A stretch of 64,000 nt of DNA, from assembly GCF_013155375.1 (NCBI RefSeq), contig NZ_JABJQY010000002.1, positions 124,001 to 188,000 of the forward strand, given 5' to 3'. Shown one piece after another: positions 1 through 7,403 of the stretch. Source of the stretch: Nocardioides sp. zg-1308. GTDB taxonomy: Bacteria; Actinomycetota; Actinomycetes; Propionibacteriales; Nocardioidaceae. Positions within the stretch are counted from its first letter, which is position 1, and each line of letters starts with the position of its first letter. The notes beneath the pieces were generated by a model that searched no databases, had not been told where the DNA came from, and was given only the letters and a program-made list of their open reading frames with translations. The position numbers and the translations under genes were made by a program.

Positions 1-25
1 CATCGAACGAGCATGGGGCGGCTTC

Positions 26-703
26 TCAGTCGAGGTCCAGCAGCTTGCGGGTGCGCGCTATCTCCTCGGCGACGTCGATGAGCTTGCGGTTGGCGTGTGA
101 GGAGGCACGCCGCAGGTAGTCGAACGCCTGGTCGGCGGTGATGTCGAGGCGTTCCATCAGGATGCCCTCGGCCCGGCCGATCGTGATCCTGCTCAGCAGC
201 GCGATCCCGAGATGGTCGATCTCGCGCTCCGCGGTCATGACGACGGCGAGGTGACCGGCGAGGGCGTGCGCCACTGCGACGTCGTCGACGTCGAAGCGCT
301 GTCCCTGCTTGGCGTAGAGGCTCAGTGCGCCGTAGGACCGCTTGTCCTTGAAGATGAGCACCGAGATCATCGACTCGACGCCCAGCTCCTCGTACGCGCG
401 CGGCGCCCATTGTGTCCAGCGGCGCTCCTGCGACAGGTCGGGGCTCACGAATGTGTCCTGGTCGCGGTCCAGCTCGATACATGGGCCTTCGCCCAACTCG
501 TGCTGGAGCTCGTTGGCCCGTCGGACGACACCGTCCGTGCTGACTCTCGTGATGATCTGCCCGTGCTTGTCGTTGAGCGTGATGCCCGCGTGGTCACACC
601 GGGTCACGAGTGTCACCGCCGACTCGATGGCGAGCTGGAGGCGAGCAGTCTCGTCGGGTGCATTACTGAGCGCACGCGTCAGCTCTGAGAACTCACCGAT
701 CAA
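26..703 (-). CDS. GAF-ANTAR domain regulator
   Basis: This 225-residue protein has an N-terminal GAF sensor domain (about residues 15-160, with the typical GEGPCIE segment) and a C-terminal ANTAR domain (about 165-222, with the hallmark GRAEGILMERL and AFDYLRRAS helices). ANTAR domains bind paired RNA hairpins and prevent transcription termination, so this is a probable cytoplasmic antiterminator controlled by a ligand, light or redox signal at GAF. No histidine kinase lies next to it. It is one of four ANTAR proteins in the first 3.7 kb, all on the minus strand. The family call is firm; signal and target RNA are unknown. Confidence 0.9.
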   Translation of the reverse strand: MIGEFSELTRALSNAPDETARLQLAIESAVTLVTRCDHAGITLNDKHGQIITRVSTDGVVRRANELQHELGEGPCIELDRDQDTFVSPDLSQERRWTQWAPRAYEELGVESMISVLIFKDKRSYGALSLYAKQGQRFDVDDVAVAHALAGHLAVVMTAEREIDHLGIALLSRITIGRAEGILMERLDITADQAFDYLRRASSHANRKLIDVAEEIARTRKLLDLD

Positions 704-1085
704 TTGTTTCGCCTCGCTTGCCAGGGACTCGGTCCGGTCCCCGGCGACCCGAGGCCTTGGAACAGTAGTTCGTCGCGCCTGACGGGGCTACACCCAACCG
801 TGTGTCAGCGCACGCGAGACGCTGCGGAGGCTGTTCGACAAGGCGGCTCAGGGCGGGCATGGCGCTGACGACGACGCGCATGCCAGCCCACAGGCCCGTC
901 GGGCATCGCAGACGCCCCAAGAGCCCCGCTCGCCTACCCCGAGAAGGCGGGCGGGGCGTCGGGCCGGTTGAGAAGCGGCTAGCTCTTCGCCCGGCGAGGT
1001 GCGCGGAGCAGCTGCGCTGCCAGGTGGGTGGCCGTGGCGGCGAACATGCCCACGACGTGACCGAGAGAGCGCACGTACATCGAGC
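704..1085. other. Non-coding stretch with one hairpin
   Basis: I see no convincing gene in these 382 bases. Open frames here are short, arginine-rich and lack ribosome binding sites. The only structured element is the GC-rich hairpin at 923-957, annotated separately. Confidence 0.5.
923..957 (-). terminator. Hairpin terminator candidate
   Basis: A 13-bp stem (923-935 with 945-957, one G-T wobble) closes a 9-nt loop. It lies about 130 nt downstream of the minus-strand membrane-protein gene ending at 1086. No U tract follows, which is common for actinobacterial terminators. Confidence 0.5.
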
Positions 1086-1364
1086 TCAACGGTCGTCGCG
1101 GTGGACGGCGTCGTCGTAGAAGTCGCGGCTACCGGACTTCGCCAACCCCCGGCTGATCATGTAGCCGATGGTCAGGAGAGTGACGTAGAACCATGCTTCT
1201 TGGGGGCCGAAGTCGCTCGCGTCGGTCAGCGCAGCGGCGATCAGGACGGCCAGGGCTACCACGACGTAAGCGACGAGCTCGGTGGTCTTGTACGAAGACT
1301 TGGTCTCCGTGCTGATTCGGCGTCCCGTGGTGTGGTCGGACGTGGTGTTGGTGTTACTGGACAT
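1086..1364 (-). CDS. Small two-helix membrane protein
   Basis: The product is 92 residues. A polar, Ser/Thr-rich N-terminus is followed by two hydrophobic segments (about residues 30-47 and 54-73; YVVVALAVLIAAALT and AWFYVTLLTIGYMIS) and a charged tail ending in HRDDR. I chose the ATG at 1364 because AAGGA sits six nucleotides before it. The frame stays open upstream to 1538, but that part is not membrane-like and has no ribosome binding site. I recognise no family. It is probably a small inner-membrane protein of unknown role. Confidence 0.65.
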   Translation of the reverse strand: MSSNTNTTSDHTTGRRISTETKSSYKTTELVAYVVVALAVLIAAALTDASDFGPQEAWFYVTLLTIGYMISRGLAKSGSRDFYDDAVHRDDR

Positions 1365-1648
1365 GATGCGTCCTTGCGTCTCGTAGAAAGCGGTCTCGAG
1401 GTCTAGGAGGACGCTGGCACCCGTGCGGTGCAGCACTCCTGTACCCGCTTCCGAGATCGCGATTCGCACGTCGGAGCAGTCAAAGGCCAAAGGCCACGCC
1501 TCGACGTCGTCCTGTTGATCCGGCACTGGCTGACTCATCTGGTCATCATGCTCCGGCTCGCGAGTGATGGCAGCGGCTGTACGCCCCGCGGCCAGCAGTG
1601 CGCCGCGGGCGCCTCAGAGAGCTCGTCGGCCCAGAGGCCGGCACGGTC

Positions 1649-2401
1649 TCACGGCAGGACGGCGGCCGCTCGGGCGTGCTGGATGAGCAGCTCGTACTTC
1701 AGGTCGCGGTCGACGACGCGACTTGCTGTGACGCTCAGCTTGATGCCGTGGTCCCGGGCATAGCGGCGGAGGACTGCGAAGGCGTCGTCCATGCTGAGGT
1801 CCCCGGCGTAGGCGATGACGCCCTTGGCCTGCTCGACGGTGATGCGGCTGGTGAGTGCCTTTTGGAGCTGCGAGTTCACGGTTGCCCGGTCGGTGGCGGA
1901 TCGGTCGTTGACGATCGCGACAGAAGCGACGTGGAGCAGGGCCTGAGCGAGCGCAAGGTCGTCGGCGTCGAGCGCGCCGGGCTGGTCTCCGAAGAGTCCG
2001 AGGGCACCGAGGACGTTGCCGGTGAGCCGCATGGGAAGCGCATGGACTGACCTGAAGCCGGCCCGGCCTGCGGCGGCGCTGAACTGGGGCCAGCGTTCCT
2101 CAGCTTCCGCCAGGTCGGGGACCAGCACCCGTTGCCCGTCATGGAAGCAGTCCAAGCAGGGCCCTTCGTCACGTTGGAGCTGGAACATCTCCAGGTGATG
2201 CATCCGGTCGGAGGTCGAGGCAGCCAGGTGCAGGACTCCTCGTCCGTCGGCCAGCAGGAGGCCTGCGGCGGAGATGTCGAGGAGCTCGGCGCAGTAGTCG
2301 GTGAGCTGGGCGAGCACGTCGACGACGTCGTAGTCGTCGACCAGCTCGTTGGACATTGCCACGAAGGCATGGATGACTTCTCGTTCTCGGCCCTCAGTCA
2401 T
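1649..2401 (-). CDS. GAF-ANTAR domain regulator
   Basis: The protein has 250 residues from the ATG at 2401, with a GAF domain at about 20-165 (RDEGPCLDC motif) and an ANTAR domain at about 185-240 (RITVEQAKGVIAYAG and AFAVLRRYARDHG). It is likely an RNA-binding antiterminator gated by a GAF ligand. The start overlaps the stop of the next ANTAR gene by 8 nt (ATGACTGA), so the two are probably translationally coupled and co-transcribed. The frame extends upstream to 2506, but that part is a shadow of the neighbour. The pair is a clear tandem duplication of architecture rather than of sequence. Confidence 0.9.
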   Translation of the reverse strand: MTEGREREVIHAFVAMSNELVDDYDVVDVLAQLTDYCAELLDISAAGLLLADGRGVLHLAASTSDRMHHLEMFQLQRDEGPCLDCFHDGQRVLVPDLAEAEERWPQFSAAAGRAGFRSVHALPMRLTGNVLGALGLFGDQPGALDADDLALAQALLHVASVAIVNDRSATDRATVNSQLQKALTSRITVEQAKGVIAYAGDLSMDDAFAVLRRYARDHGIKLSVTASRVVDRDLKYELLIQHARAAAVLP

Positions 2402-3167
2402 TGGACGGCCTCTCCCGCACGACGCGCGTGTCCTTGTCCAGCATGAGCCTGCGTTCGACGATGGCGCCGGCCACCTGGCTTGCGGTCTGCCCGGTTGCGA
2501 TGGCATGGGCTCGAAGACGCACCAAGGCCTCGGCAGCGTCGACGTCGAGCGCGGCCACGAGCATCCCGGTCGCCTGGTAGACCTCGACCCGTTCCAGCTC
2601 TGCCTGGTGATCCGGACCAGCCAGCATGTTCGTGACGACGGCCTCCTCGTCAGTGTTCATACCCACGCCCTCTGCGATCAGATCGAGGAGCGGCGCCGAG
2701 GCGAGCTCTGCGGTCAGCATCGCCCCGGCCAGGGCGTCGCCTTCCAGTGGCCCCGGCTCCGCGCGGAAGAGGTCGAGAGCGCCGACGCACACGGACGCGA
2801 CCACGATGGGTAGGGCGAACACGCTCCGGATGCCGTCATTGAGCAGCGCTCCTCGCACGAGAGGCCATCGCTGTTCACGCGGAGCGTCGAGGTTCGGAAC
2901 GAGCACGGCCTCTCGCGTGGCCACCGCGTCCAGACACGGTCCCTCGCCGAAGGTGAACTGATATTCGTCCAGGCGGCGACTCGCTTCGCTGCTGGCGCCG
3001 AACGTCCCAGTCGATGCCCCCTTGTAGACCATCGACAACGCGACTCCGTCGACTCCGACCAACCCGACGCAGGTGGCGCACAACTCGTCGGCCGTCGCGA
3101 GACCGGGTCGGCTGCTGGACACCGCGGCGTTCAGCTGAGCCCTCATCGCGTCCACGGAAGCAGTCAC
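2394..3167 (-). CDS. GAF-ANTAR domain regulator
   Basis: This 257-residue protein starts with GTG at 3167 behind a strong GGAGGA site. The GAF domain spans about residues 25-165 (FGEGPCLDAV) and the ANTAR domain about 190-248 (ERVEVYQATGMLVAALDV, then ALVRLRAHAIATG). It is the first gene of a two-gene unit with the ANTAR gene ending at 1649. Such GAF-ANTAR proteins are abundant in actinobacteria and usually have unknown RNA targets. Family assignment is firm; function beyond antitermination is inference. Confidence 0.9.
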   Translation of the reverse strand: MTASVDAMRAQLNAAVSSSRPGLATADELCATCVGLVGVDGVALSMVYKGASTGTFGASSEASRRLDEYQFTFGEGPCLDAVATREAVLVPNLDAPREQRWPLVRGALLNDGIRSVFALPIVVASVCVGALDLFRAEPGPLEGDALAGAMLTAELASAPLLDLIAEGVGMNTDEEAVVTNMLAGPDHQAELERVEVYQATGMLVAALDVDAAEALVRLRAHAIATGQTASQVAGAIVERRLMLDKDTRVVRERPSND

Positions 3168-3359
3168 CCGTTCCTCCCCTCAAGACGCGATCGCGCCGGC
3201 CTGATCACGAATGACCTCAGCGTAGACCGGATGGCGCGACACCAGTCCCAGGCGCTGGTCGAGCGACGTGGGCGCATCCGACATCACGCGATCGTGGGAA
3301 TCGCCCTGGCACAGCTGTCGCGGGTTCACGCGGAGGGGCTGCGGCACCGCCCGTGGGCG

Positions 3360-3656
3360 TCAAGCGATCTTCCTGGTCTCGACGATGTCCTTCGCGATGC
3401 GCACGAGCTTGCGGTTCTCGTCCATCGACCGCCGGCGCAAGTACGAGAAGGCAGATTCGGCGTCGGTGTCGAGCCGGATCATCAGGATGCCTGTGGCCTG
3501 CCCGATGAGTTCTCGACTCGCGATGGCTGTGTGGAGCTGCCGGTTCGTCTCAGCGAGCTCGGCTCCCGACGGACCAACACCAGAACGATCGGCGGGCGCC
3601 GGTGGATCGTGCGCATGGTCTTGAGGAGAAGGGGGCTCGTACGTGGCGCTGGTCAT
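3360..3656 (-). CDS. Stand-alone ANTAR domain protein
   Basis: The 98-residue product has a proline-rich, unstructured N-terminus (1-35) followed by one ANTAR domain (about 40-95; ELIGQATGILMIRLDTD, AFSYLRRRS). It lacks the GAF sensor of its three neighbours, so it may act as a constitutive RNA-binding antiterminator or work with a separate sensor. It is close in sequence to the ANTAR part of the protein ending at 26 (AFDYLRRAS and NRKLI elements in both), which suggests a shared origin. Confidence 0.8.
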   Translation of the reverse strand: MTSATYEPPSPQDHAHDPPAPADRSGVGPSGAELAETNRQLHTAIASRELIGQATGILMIRLDTDAESAFSYLRRRSMDENRKLVRIAKDIVETRKIA

Positions 3657-3837
3657 AGAAGATCCCGGTCTGTGCGCGATGCAGGTGGCACGCGCTACCG
3701 GGACTGGGGCAGCGTCACGTGTGAGGCAACGCTTCGAGGCTAGACCCGCTAGGCACTCAGGGCAATGCTCATCAGCCCCTCACCTCGAGTCGCGTGCGCT
3801 TTCGCGCGGGTCAGGGGCGTTGAGTACCCGCACGGTA

Positions 3838-4050
3838 GGCGCCTACATGGACGACCTGCCCGCCTTCGCCAACCGTGACGACATCGGCGTGCTGCTGCAG
3901 GCTGCACTGGCGCACGCGCAGCTCGAGTTGATCCACCCCTCCACCGACGGCACCGGCTACGCAGCTATCAACCGCCTCCACGACTCGCGCGTGATCCGAC
4001 CGCTCACCGCGCGCACCCGCAACCAGGCCTGGGTCGCCACGGCCCAGCCC
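3838..4050 (+). pseudogene. Fic-family remnant with internal deletion
   Basis: Read from about 3847, the frame gives a typical Fic segment: MDDLPAFANRDD, LLQAALAHAQLELIHP and then STDGTG, a degraded form of the Fic catalytic loop HPFxDGNGR. It jumps directly into YAAINRLHDSRVIRPLTART and RNQAWVA, which resembles the C-terminal winged-helix end of Fic proteins. The helices normally between catalytic loop and winged helix are missing, as is the N-terminal half. The active-site motif is broken, so it cannot be an active AMP-transferase. The family call rests on motif recall, not alignment. Confidence 0.6.
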
Positions 4051-4146
4051 CACTGCCTCGTCCCTGAGTGGATCTACAAGCGCTCGCCTACGAACGCACG
4101 ATCTACCTCGTGGAGCGACCAGATCTGCCGATGTGCGCGCGTTCAG

Positions 4147-4401
4147 TCAGATCCAGCTGCCGCGCGAGCCGGGCCGAGGCCCAGGGGCGCGGTCGAAAGG
4201 TGCCTTGAGGGCGTCCAGGGTGAGACCCGCGAGAAGCACTACGACCAGGCCGCCGACCATAGTCGCCAGCACGGGAGGCAAGCTGCGCGTCGCCATGGCG
4301 ACGACGGCGCAAGAAGTGAAGAGGGCAACGGCGGCAACTGCACCGAAACCCTTCCACGACACGCGGCGGGCGGCCGTCCGGATGTCACCACTGTGTCCCA
4401 T
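4147..4401 (-). CDS. Possible small membrane protein
   Basis: From the ATG at 4401 this would be an 84-residue protein with two hydrophobic stretches (FGAVAAVALFTSCAVVAMA and VLATMVGGLVVVLLAGL) and a Pro/Arg-rich tail. No clear ribosome binding site precedes this start; a TTG at 4452 is in frame and equally weak. No homologue is recognised. It lies between the Fic remnant and the left attachment-like repeat, a decayed-looking stretch, so it may not be expressed. Confidence 0.35.
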   Translation of the reverse strand: MGHSGDIRTAARRVSWKGFGAVAAVALFTSCAVVAMATRSLPPVLATMVGGLVVVLLAGLTLDALKAPFDRAPGPRPGSRGSWI

Positions 4402-4644
4402 GACGTGAGTGTGGCGTACACCGGCCGCAGATGCACGGGCATCGACATCCAAGCCTGGCCAGATCCCGATACTGCGGGCAGTGTCCTAGTAGCCGCAAGT
4501 GGTTCGTCTTTGCGCCGCCCATGCAGTGAATCTCAAGCCGGATCCGAGCGGTACCCGCGCTCGCTGATCGCACATCGGAACTGGCCGTCAGCGCGCGAGC
4601 GACGAAGCTTTGCGGACTCTTCGCGGACTGGGGGGGCACACCCG

Positions 4645-4750
4645 CTCTGACCTGCACAAACAGCGATGCGTCAGACGTTGAAGCGGAACGAAAACGGGGG
4701 TTTCGGTCGCTGGTCGTAATCACTCATATTATGCCTCTGACCTGCACAAA
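4645..4750. repeat. Left junction: att-like core plus repeated arm motif
   Basis: The core at 4669-4689 matches the ychF tail. A 16-nt motif (ctctgacctgcacaaa) occurs at 4645-4660 and again at 4735-4750. Its first ten bases from tctga recur at 15830-15839, 22 nt before the right core. The spacing and order of motif and core are nearly the same at 4646/4669 and 15830/15852. These motifs could be arm-type integrase binding sites. Confidence 0.55.
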
Positions 4751-4871
4751 ATCTGGTGGGGAGCATTCTGGTAATCACCGTCGATTGGCATCGTTTTCGG
4801 GTCTGGTGAGGGCAGATTGAGGGCAGGTTGCGGGAAGAGCGGTGCCCTGTCGAAACCGCTCACCACCCTGC

Positions 4872-5417
4872 TCACCAACCGCCATCGAGAGTGCTTCCCA
4901 TCCCAACATTTCGGCCAGGGCGTCCCCCGGATCGCGCAATTAGCGAGTCTTCCCGGACTGCGTAATGCAGGGGTTCCCATCGCAACCGGACTGTCTTAGT
5001 GCCGCGACGGGCTGCCGGGCCCCGACTCGCCCGGGCAACGGTCACCGTCCCTGATGCCTCATGCCGGGTGGGCGCGGGTCGTGTGATGACTCGACGTCGA
5101 GCACCCTCGCGAGCGGGAATCGGCAGCGTCCAGTTCGCTGGTCCAGGAGCGGAGACCAGCCTCGGTGCGAGCAGGCCGCGGAGGATCACCGCAGCGATGA
5201 CGATGCCGAGCGCGAGCGTGGTGGCTTGGGATCTCCCCTCGATGGCCGGCAAGGTGACCACTGCGACCAAGGCGAGGGACAGGATCGGCGCAGTGTGGAT
5301 CTGCTTCCCCGCGCGTTGCTCCGTCTGACCGAGACACGTCGCAGTGCCGCCTGTGAGCGTCGAGAGACGATCCGTTTTCAGCCTGCGCGCGGGTCGGAAT
5401 GCCGCTACCTCCGCCAA
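4872..5417 (-). CDS. Doubtful membrane-protein frame
   Basis: An open frame of 181 codons, starting only at TTG, contains two hydrophobic segments (ILSLALVAVVTLPAIEG and TLALGIVIAAVILRGLLAP) within an otherwise arginine-rich, low-complexity sequence. This could be a small two-helix membrane protein or the remnant of one; no ribosome binding site is visible. It is divergent from the oxidoreductase at 5431. If it is not real, 4690-5430 has no gene apart from the junction repeats. Confidence 0.25.
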   Translation of the reverse strand: MAEVAAFRPARRLKTDRLSTLTGGTATCLGQTEQRAGKQIHTAPILSLALVAVVTLPAIEGRSQATTLALGIVIAAVILRGLLAPRLVSAPGPANWTLPIPAREGARRRVITRPAPTRHEASGTVTVARASRGPAARRGTKTVRLRWEPLHYAVREDSLIARSGGRPGRNVGMGSTLDGGW

Positions 5418-5430
5418 CGTTCACGATGAC

Positions 5431-6123
5431 ATGACGACGATCGGACTCATCGGCAGCGGCAACATCGGCAGCACCGTGGCAAGGCTCGCGGTCGACGCCG
5501 GCTACGACGTGGTGCTCAGCAATAGCCGGGGACCGGAGACACTTGCGGACCTGGTCCAGACGCTTGGCGCGCGTGCGCGTGCGGCAACTGCTGCTGAGGC
5601 TGCCGACGCCGCCGACCTCGCCGTCGTTACGGTACCGCTCAAGAACTACCGACAGGTCCCGGTCGAGCCGTTGAACGGCAGGGTCGTGATCGACACCAAC
5701 AACTACTACCCCGAGCGGGACGGACACATCGCGGAGCTCGATGACGAGTCCACGACCACCAGCGAGCTCCTGCAGGCACGCCTGCCGGGCTCGCACGTGG
5801 TCAAGGGGTTCAACAACATCTACGTCGACCACCTGGCCACCCTCGCCCGCCCGTCCGGAGATCCCGACCGATCGGTGCTCGCCCTCGCGGGCGATGACGC
5901 AGCGGCCAAGCAGACCGTTATCGAGTTCTTCGATGCCATCGGCTACGACTCGCTCGACGTCGGCCCGCTCGCTGAGGGATGGCGATTCCAGCGCGACACC
6001 AGCGCCTACGTGACTCCGTACGCCGTGCCTGGCACGTCGTACCCCGACTGGTCGGGACGACCCACCACGCGGGAAGTGCTTAGGGACGCCCTCGGTCAGG
6101 CACACCGCTACCGCGAAATGTGA
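5431..6123 (+). CDS. F420-dependent-type NADP oxidoreductase
   Basis: The 230-residue protein opens with a Rossmann motif (MTTIGLIGSGNIGSTVARLA) and belongs to the NADPH:F420 reductase-like family, which also includes many NADP-binding reductases of unknown substrate. Conserved features are SNSRGPE after strand 2, VTVPL, the IDTNNYYPERDG segment and GFNNIY. I chose the ATG at 5431; the longer frame from 5344 reads through non-conserved sequence. It converges on the tartrate dehydratase gene (19 nt between stops), so it is a separate unit inside the element. Substrate and whether F420 is used are unknown. Confidence 0.8.
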   Translation: MTTIGLIGSGNIGSTVARLAVDAGYDVVLSNSRGPETLADLVQTLGARARAATAAEAADAADLAVVTVPLKNYRQVPVEPLNGRVVIDTNNYYPERDGHIAELDDESTTTSELLQARLPGSHVVKGFNNIYVDHLATLARPSGDPDRSVLALAGDDAAAKQTVIEFFDAIGYDSLDVGPLAEGWRFQRDTSAYVTPYAVPGTSYPDWSGRPTTREVLRDALGQAHRYREM

Positions 6124-6141
6124 CCTCCGAGCCGCTGACTC

Positions 6142-7308
6142 CTACTCGTGGAGCTCGCGGAGGACCTTGAGGAAGTTGGCTTTGCCCTCGAAGCCGATCC
6201 CGGGCCGGTCGTCGAGCGCGACCCGGCTGCCTTCGACGACCGCGTCGTCGGCGAAGCCGCCGGTGGGCTGGAACTCACCCGGGTACGACTCGTTGCCGCC
6301 GAGCTTGAGCGCTGCAGCGATGTGCAAGGAGAACTGGTGGCCGCCGTGGGGGATGCAGCGGCGTGAGGACCAGCCGTGCTGAGCGAGCATCTCCTGGATG
6401 CGCTTGTACTCCACCAGCCCGTAGCTGAGCGCCGGGTCGACCTGGATGTAGTCGCGGTCCGGGCGCATGCCGCCGTACCTGACGAGGTTGCGGGCGTCCT
6501 GCAGCGAGAAGAGGTTCTCGCCGGTCGCGATCGGGTTCTTGTAGTGCTCGGAGAGGGTCGCGTTGAGGCGGTAGTCCAGCGGGTCGCCGACCTCCTCATA
6601 CCAGAACAGGTTGTACGGGTCGAGCGCTCGTGCGTACTCAAGGGCGGTGTCGAGGTCGAAGCGGCCGTTGACGTCGACGGCAAGCCTCGAGCCGTCGCCG
6701 TCCAGGACCTCGAGGACGGCCTCGATGCGCCGCAGGTCCTCGGCCAGGGGCGCGCCACCGATCTTCATCTTGACCACGTCGTACCCGGCGTCGAGGAAGC
6801 GGCGCATCTCGTCCTGCAGGTCGCTGTCGCTCTTGTCCGGGGCGTAGTAGCCGCCGGCGGCATAGACGAAGACGGAGTCGTCCGGATCGCCGTCGCCGTA
6901 GTGGTCGGAGATCCACCGGCAGAGGGGGACGCCGGCGATCTTGGCGGCCAGGTCGTGCAGCGCCATGTCGACCACGCCAACGGCCACCGAGCGCTCACCG
7001 TGACCGCCCGGCTTCTCGTTGCGCATCATCACGTCCCACGCCAGCGTGGGCGACAGGTTGCCCTCGTCGTCCAGGACGGCCCCTTCCGGAGCGTCCATCA
7101 GGCGAGGGAGGATGCGCCGCCGCAGGATCTCGCCGGCCGAGTAGCGGCCGTTGGAGTTGAAGCCGTAGCCGACCAGCGGCTTGCCATCGACCACGACGTC
7201 GCTGACGAGCGCCAGGATCGAGCAGTCCATGGTGGAGAAGTCGATGAAGGCGTTGCTCATCGACGAGCTGATGGGGATGACCCCTTCATGGGCAGAGACG
7301 ATTCTCAT
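6142..7308 (-). CDS. tarD: D(-)-tartrate dehydratase (enolase superfamily)
   Basis: The product is a 388-residue mandelate racemase/enolase-fold enzyme. It closely resembles the characterised Bradyrhizobium D-tartrate dehydratase through most of its length (NEKPGGHGERSVAVG, KMKIGGAPLAEDLRRIEAV, TGENLFS.QDARNL, WSSRR, PHGGHQ). Expected catalytic residues are present: Lys180/Lys182 in KMK, metal ligands Asp212, Glu239 and Glu264, and His321. The reaction is D-tartrate to oxaloacetate plus water, with Mg2+. It follows tctA on the same strand, so uptake and dehydration are coupled. Start chosen at 7308, with AAAGG upstream. Confidence 0.9.
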   Translation of the reverse strand: MRIVSAHEGVIPISSSMSNAFIDFSTMDCSILALVSDVVVDGKPLVGYGFNSNGRYSAGEILRRRILPRLMDAPEGAVLDDEGNLSPTLAWDVMMRNEKPGGHGERSVAVGVVDMALHDLAAKIAGVPLCRWISDHYGDGDPDDSVFVYAAGGYYAPDKSDSDLQDEMRRFLDAGYDVVKMKIGGAPLAEDLRRIEAVLEVLDGDGSRLAVDVNGRFDLDTALEYARALDPYNLFWYEEVGDPLDYRLNATLSEHYKNPIATGENLFSLQDARNLVRYGGMRPDRDYIQVDPALSYGLVEYKRIQEMLAQHGWSSRRCIPHGGHQFSLHIAAALKLGGNESYPGEFQPTGGFADDAVVEGSRVALDDRPGIGFEGKANFLKVLRELHE

Positions 7309-7350
7309 CCCGCAACCTTTCTCTAACGTGTGAATCTGGGGACAGTGCGA

Positions 7351-7387
7351 CCGACAGCACCAGGAGTGGCTCCTGGTCGCCGGTCGG
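7351..7387 (-). terminator. Hairpin between tctA and tarD
   Basis: An 8-bp perfect stem (7359-7366 with 7370-7377, loop tgg) is extended by weaker outer pairing out to 7387. It lies in the 95-nt gap between tctA and tarD and could attenuate transcription or stabilise the upstream message. Confidence 0.45.
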
Positions 7388-7403
7388 GGATCGGGCCTTG
7401 TCG

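Noticed and set aside
4669..4689. tRNA gene at the integration site
   Set aside because: The repeat encodes the ychF C-terminal residues in frame and shows no tRNA cloverleaf or T-loop sequence.
5059..6105. 348-codon minus-strand frame
   Set aside because: It is the shadow of the oxidoreductase on the other strand: arginine- and valine-rich with no recognisable motifs. The plus-strand frame has a clear Rossmann fold.
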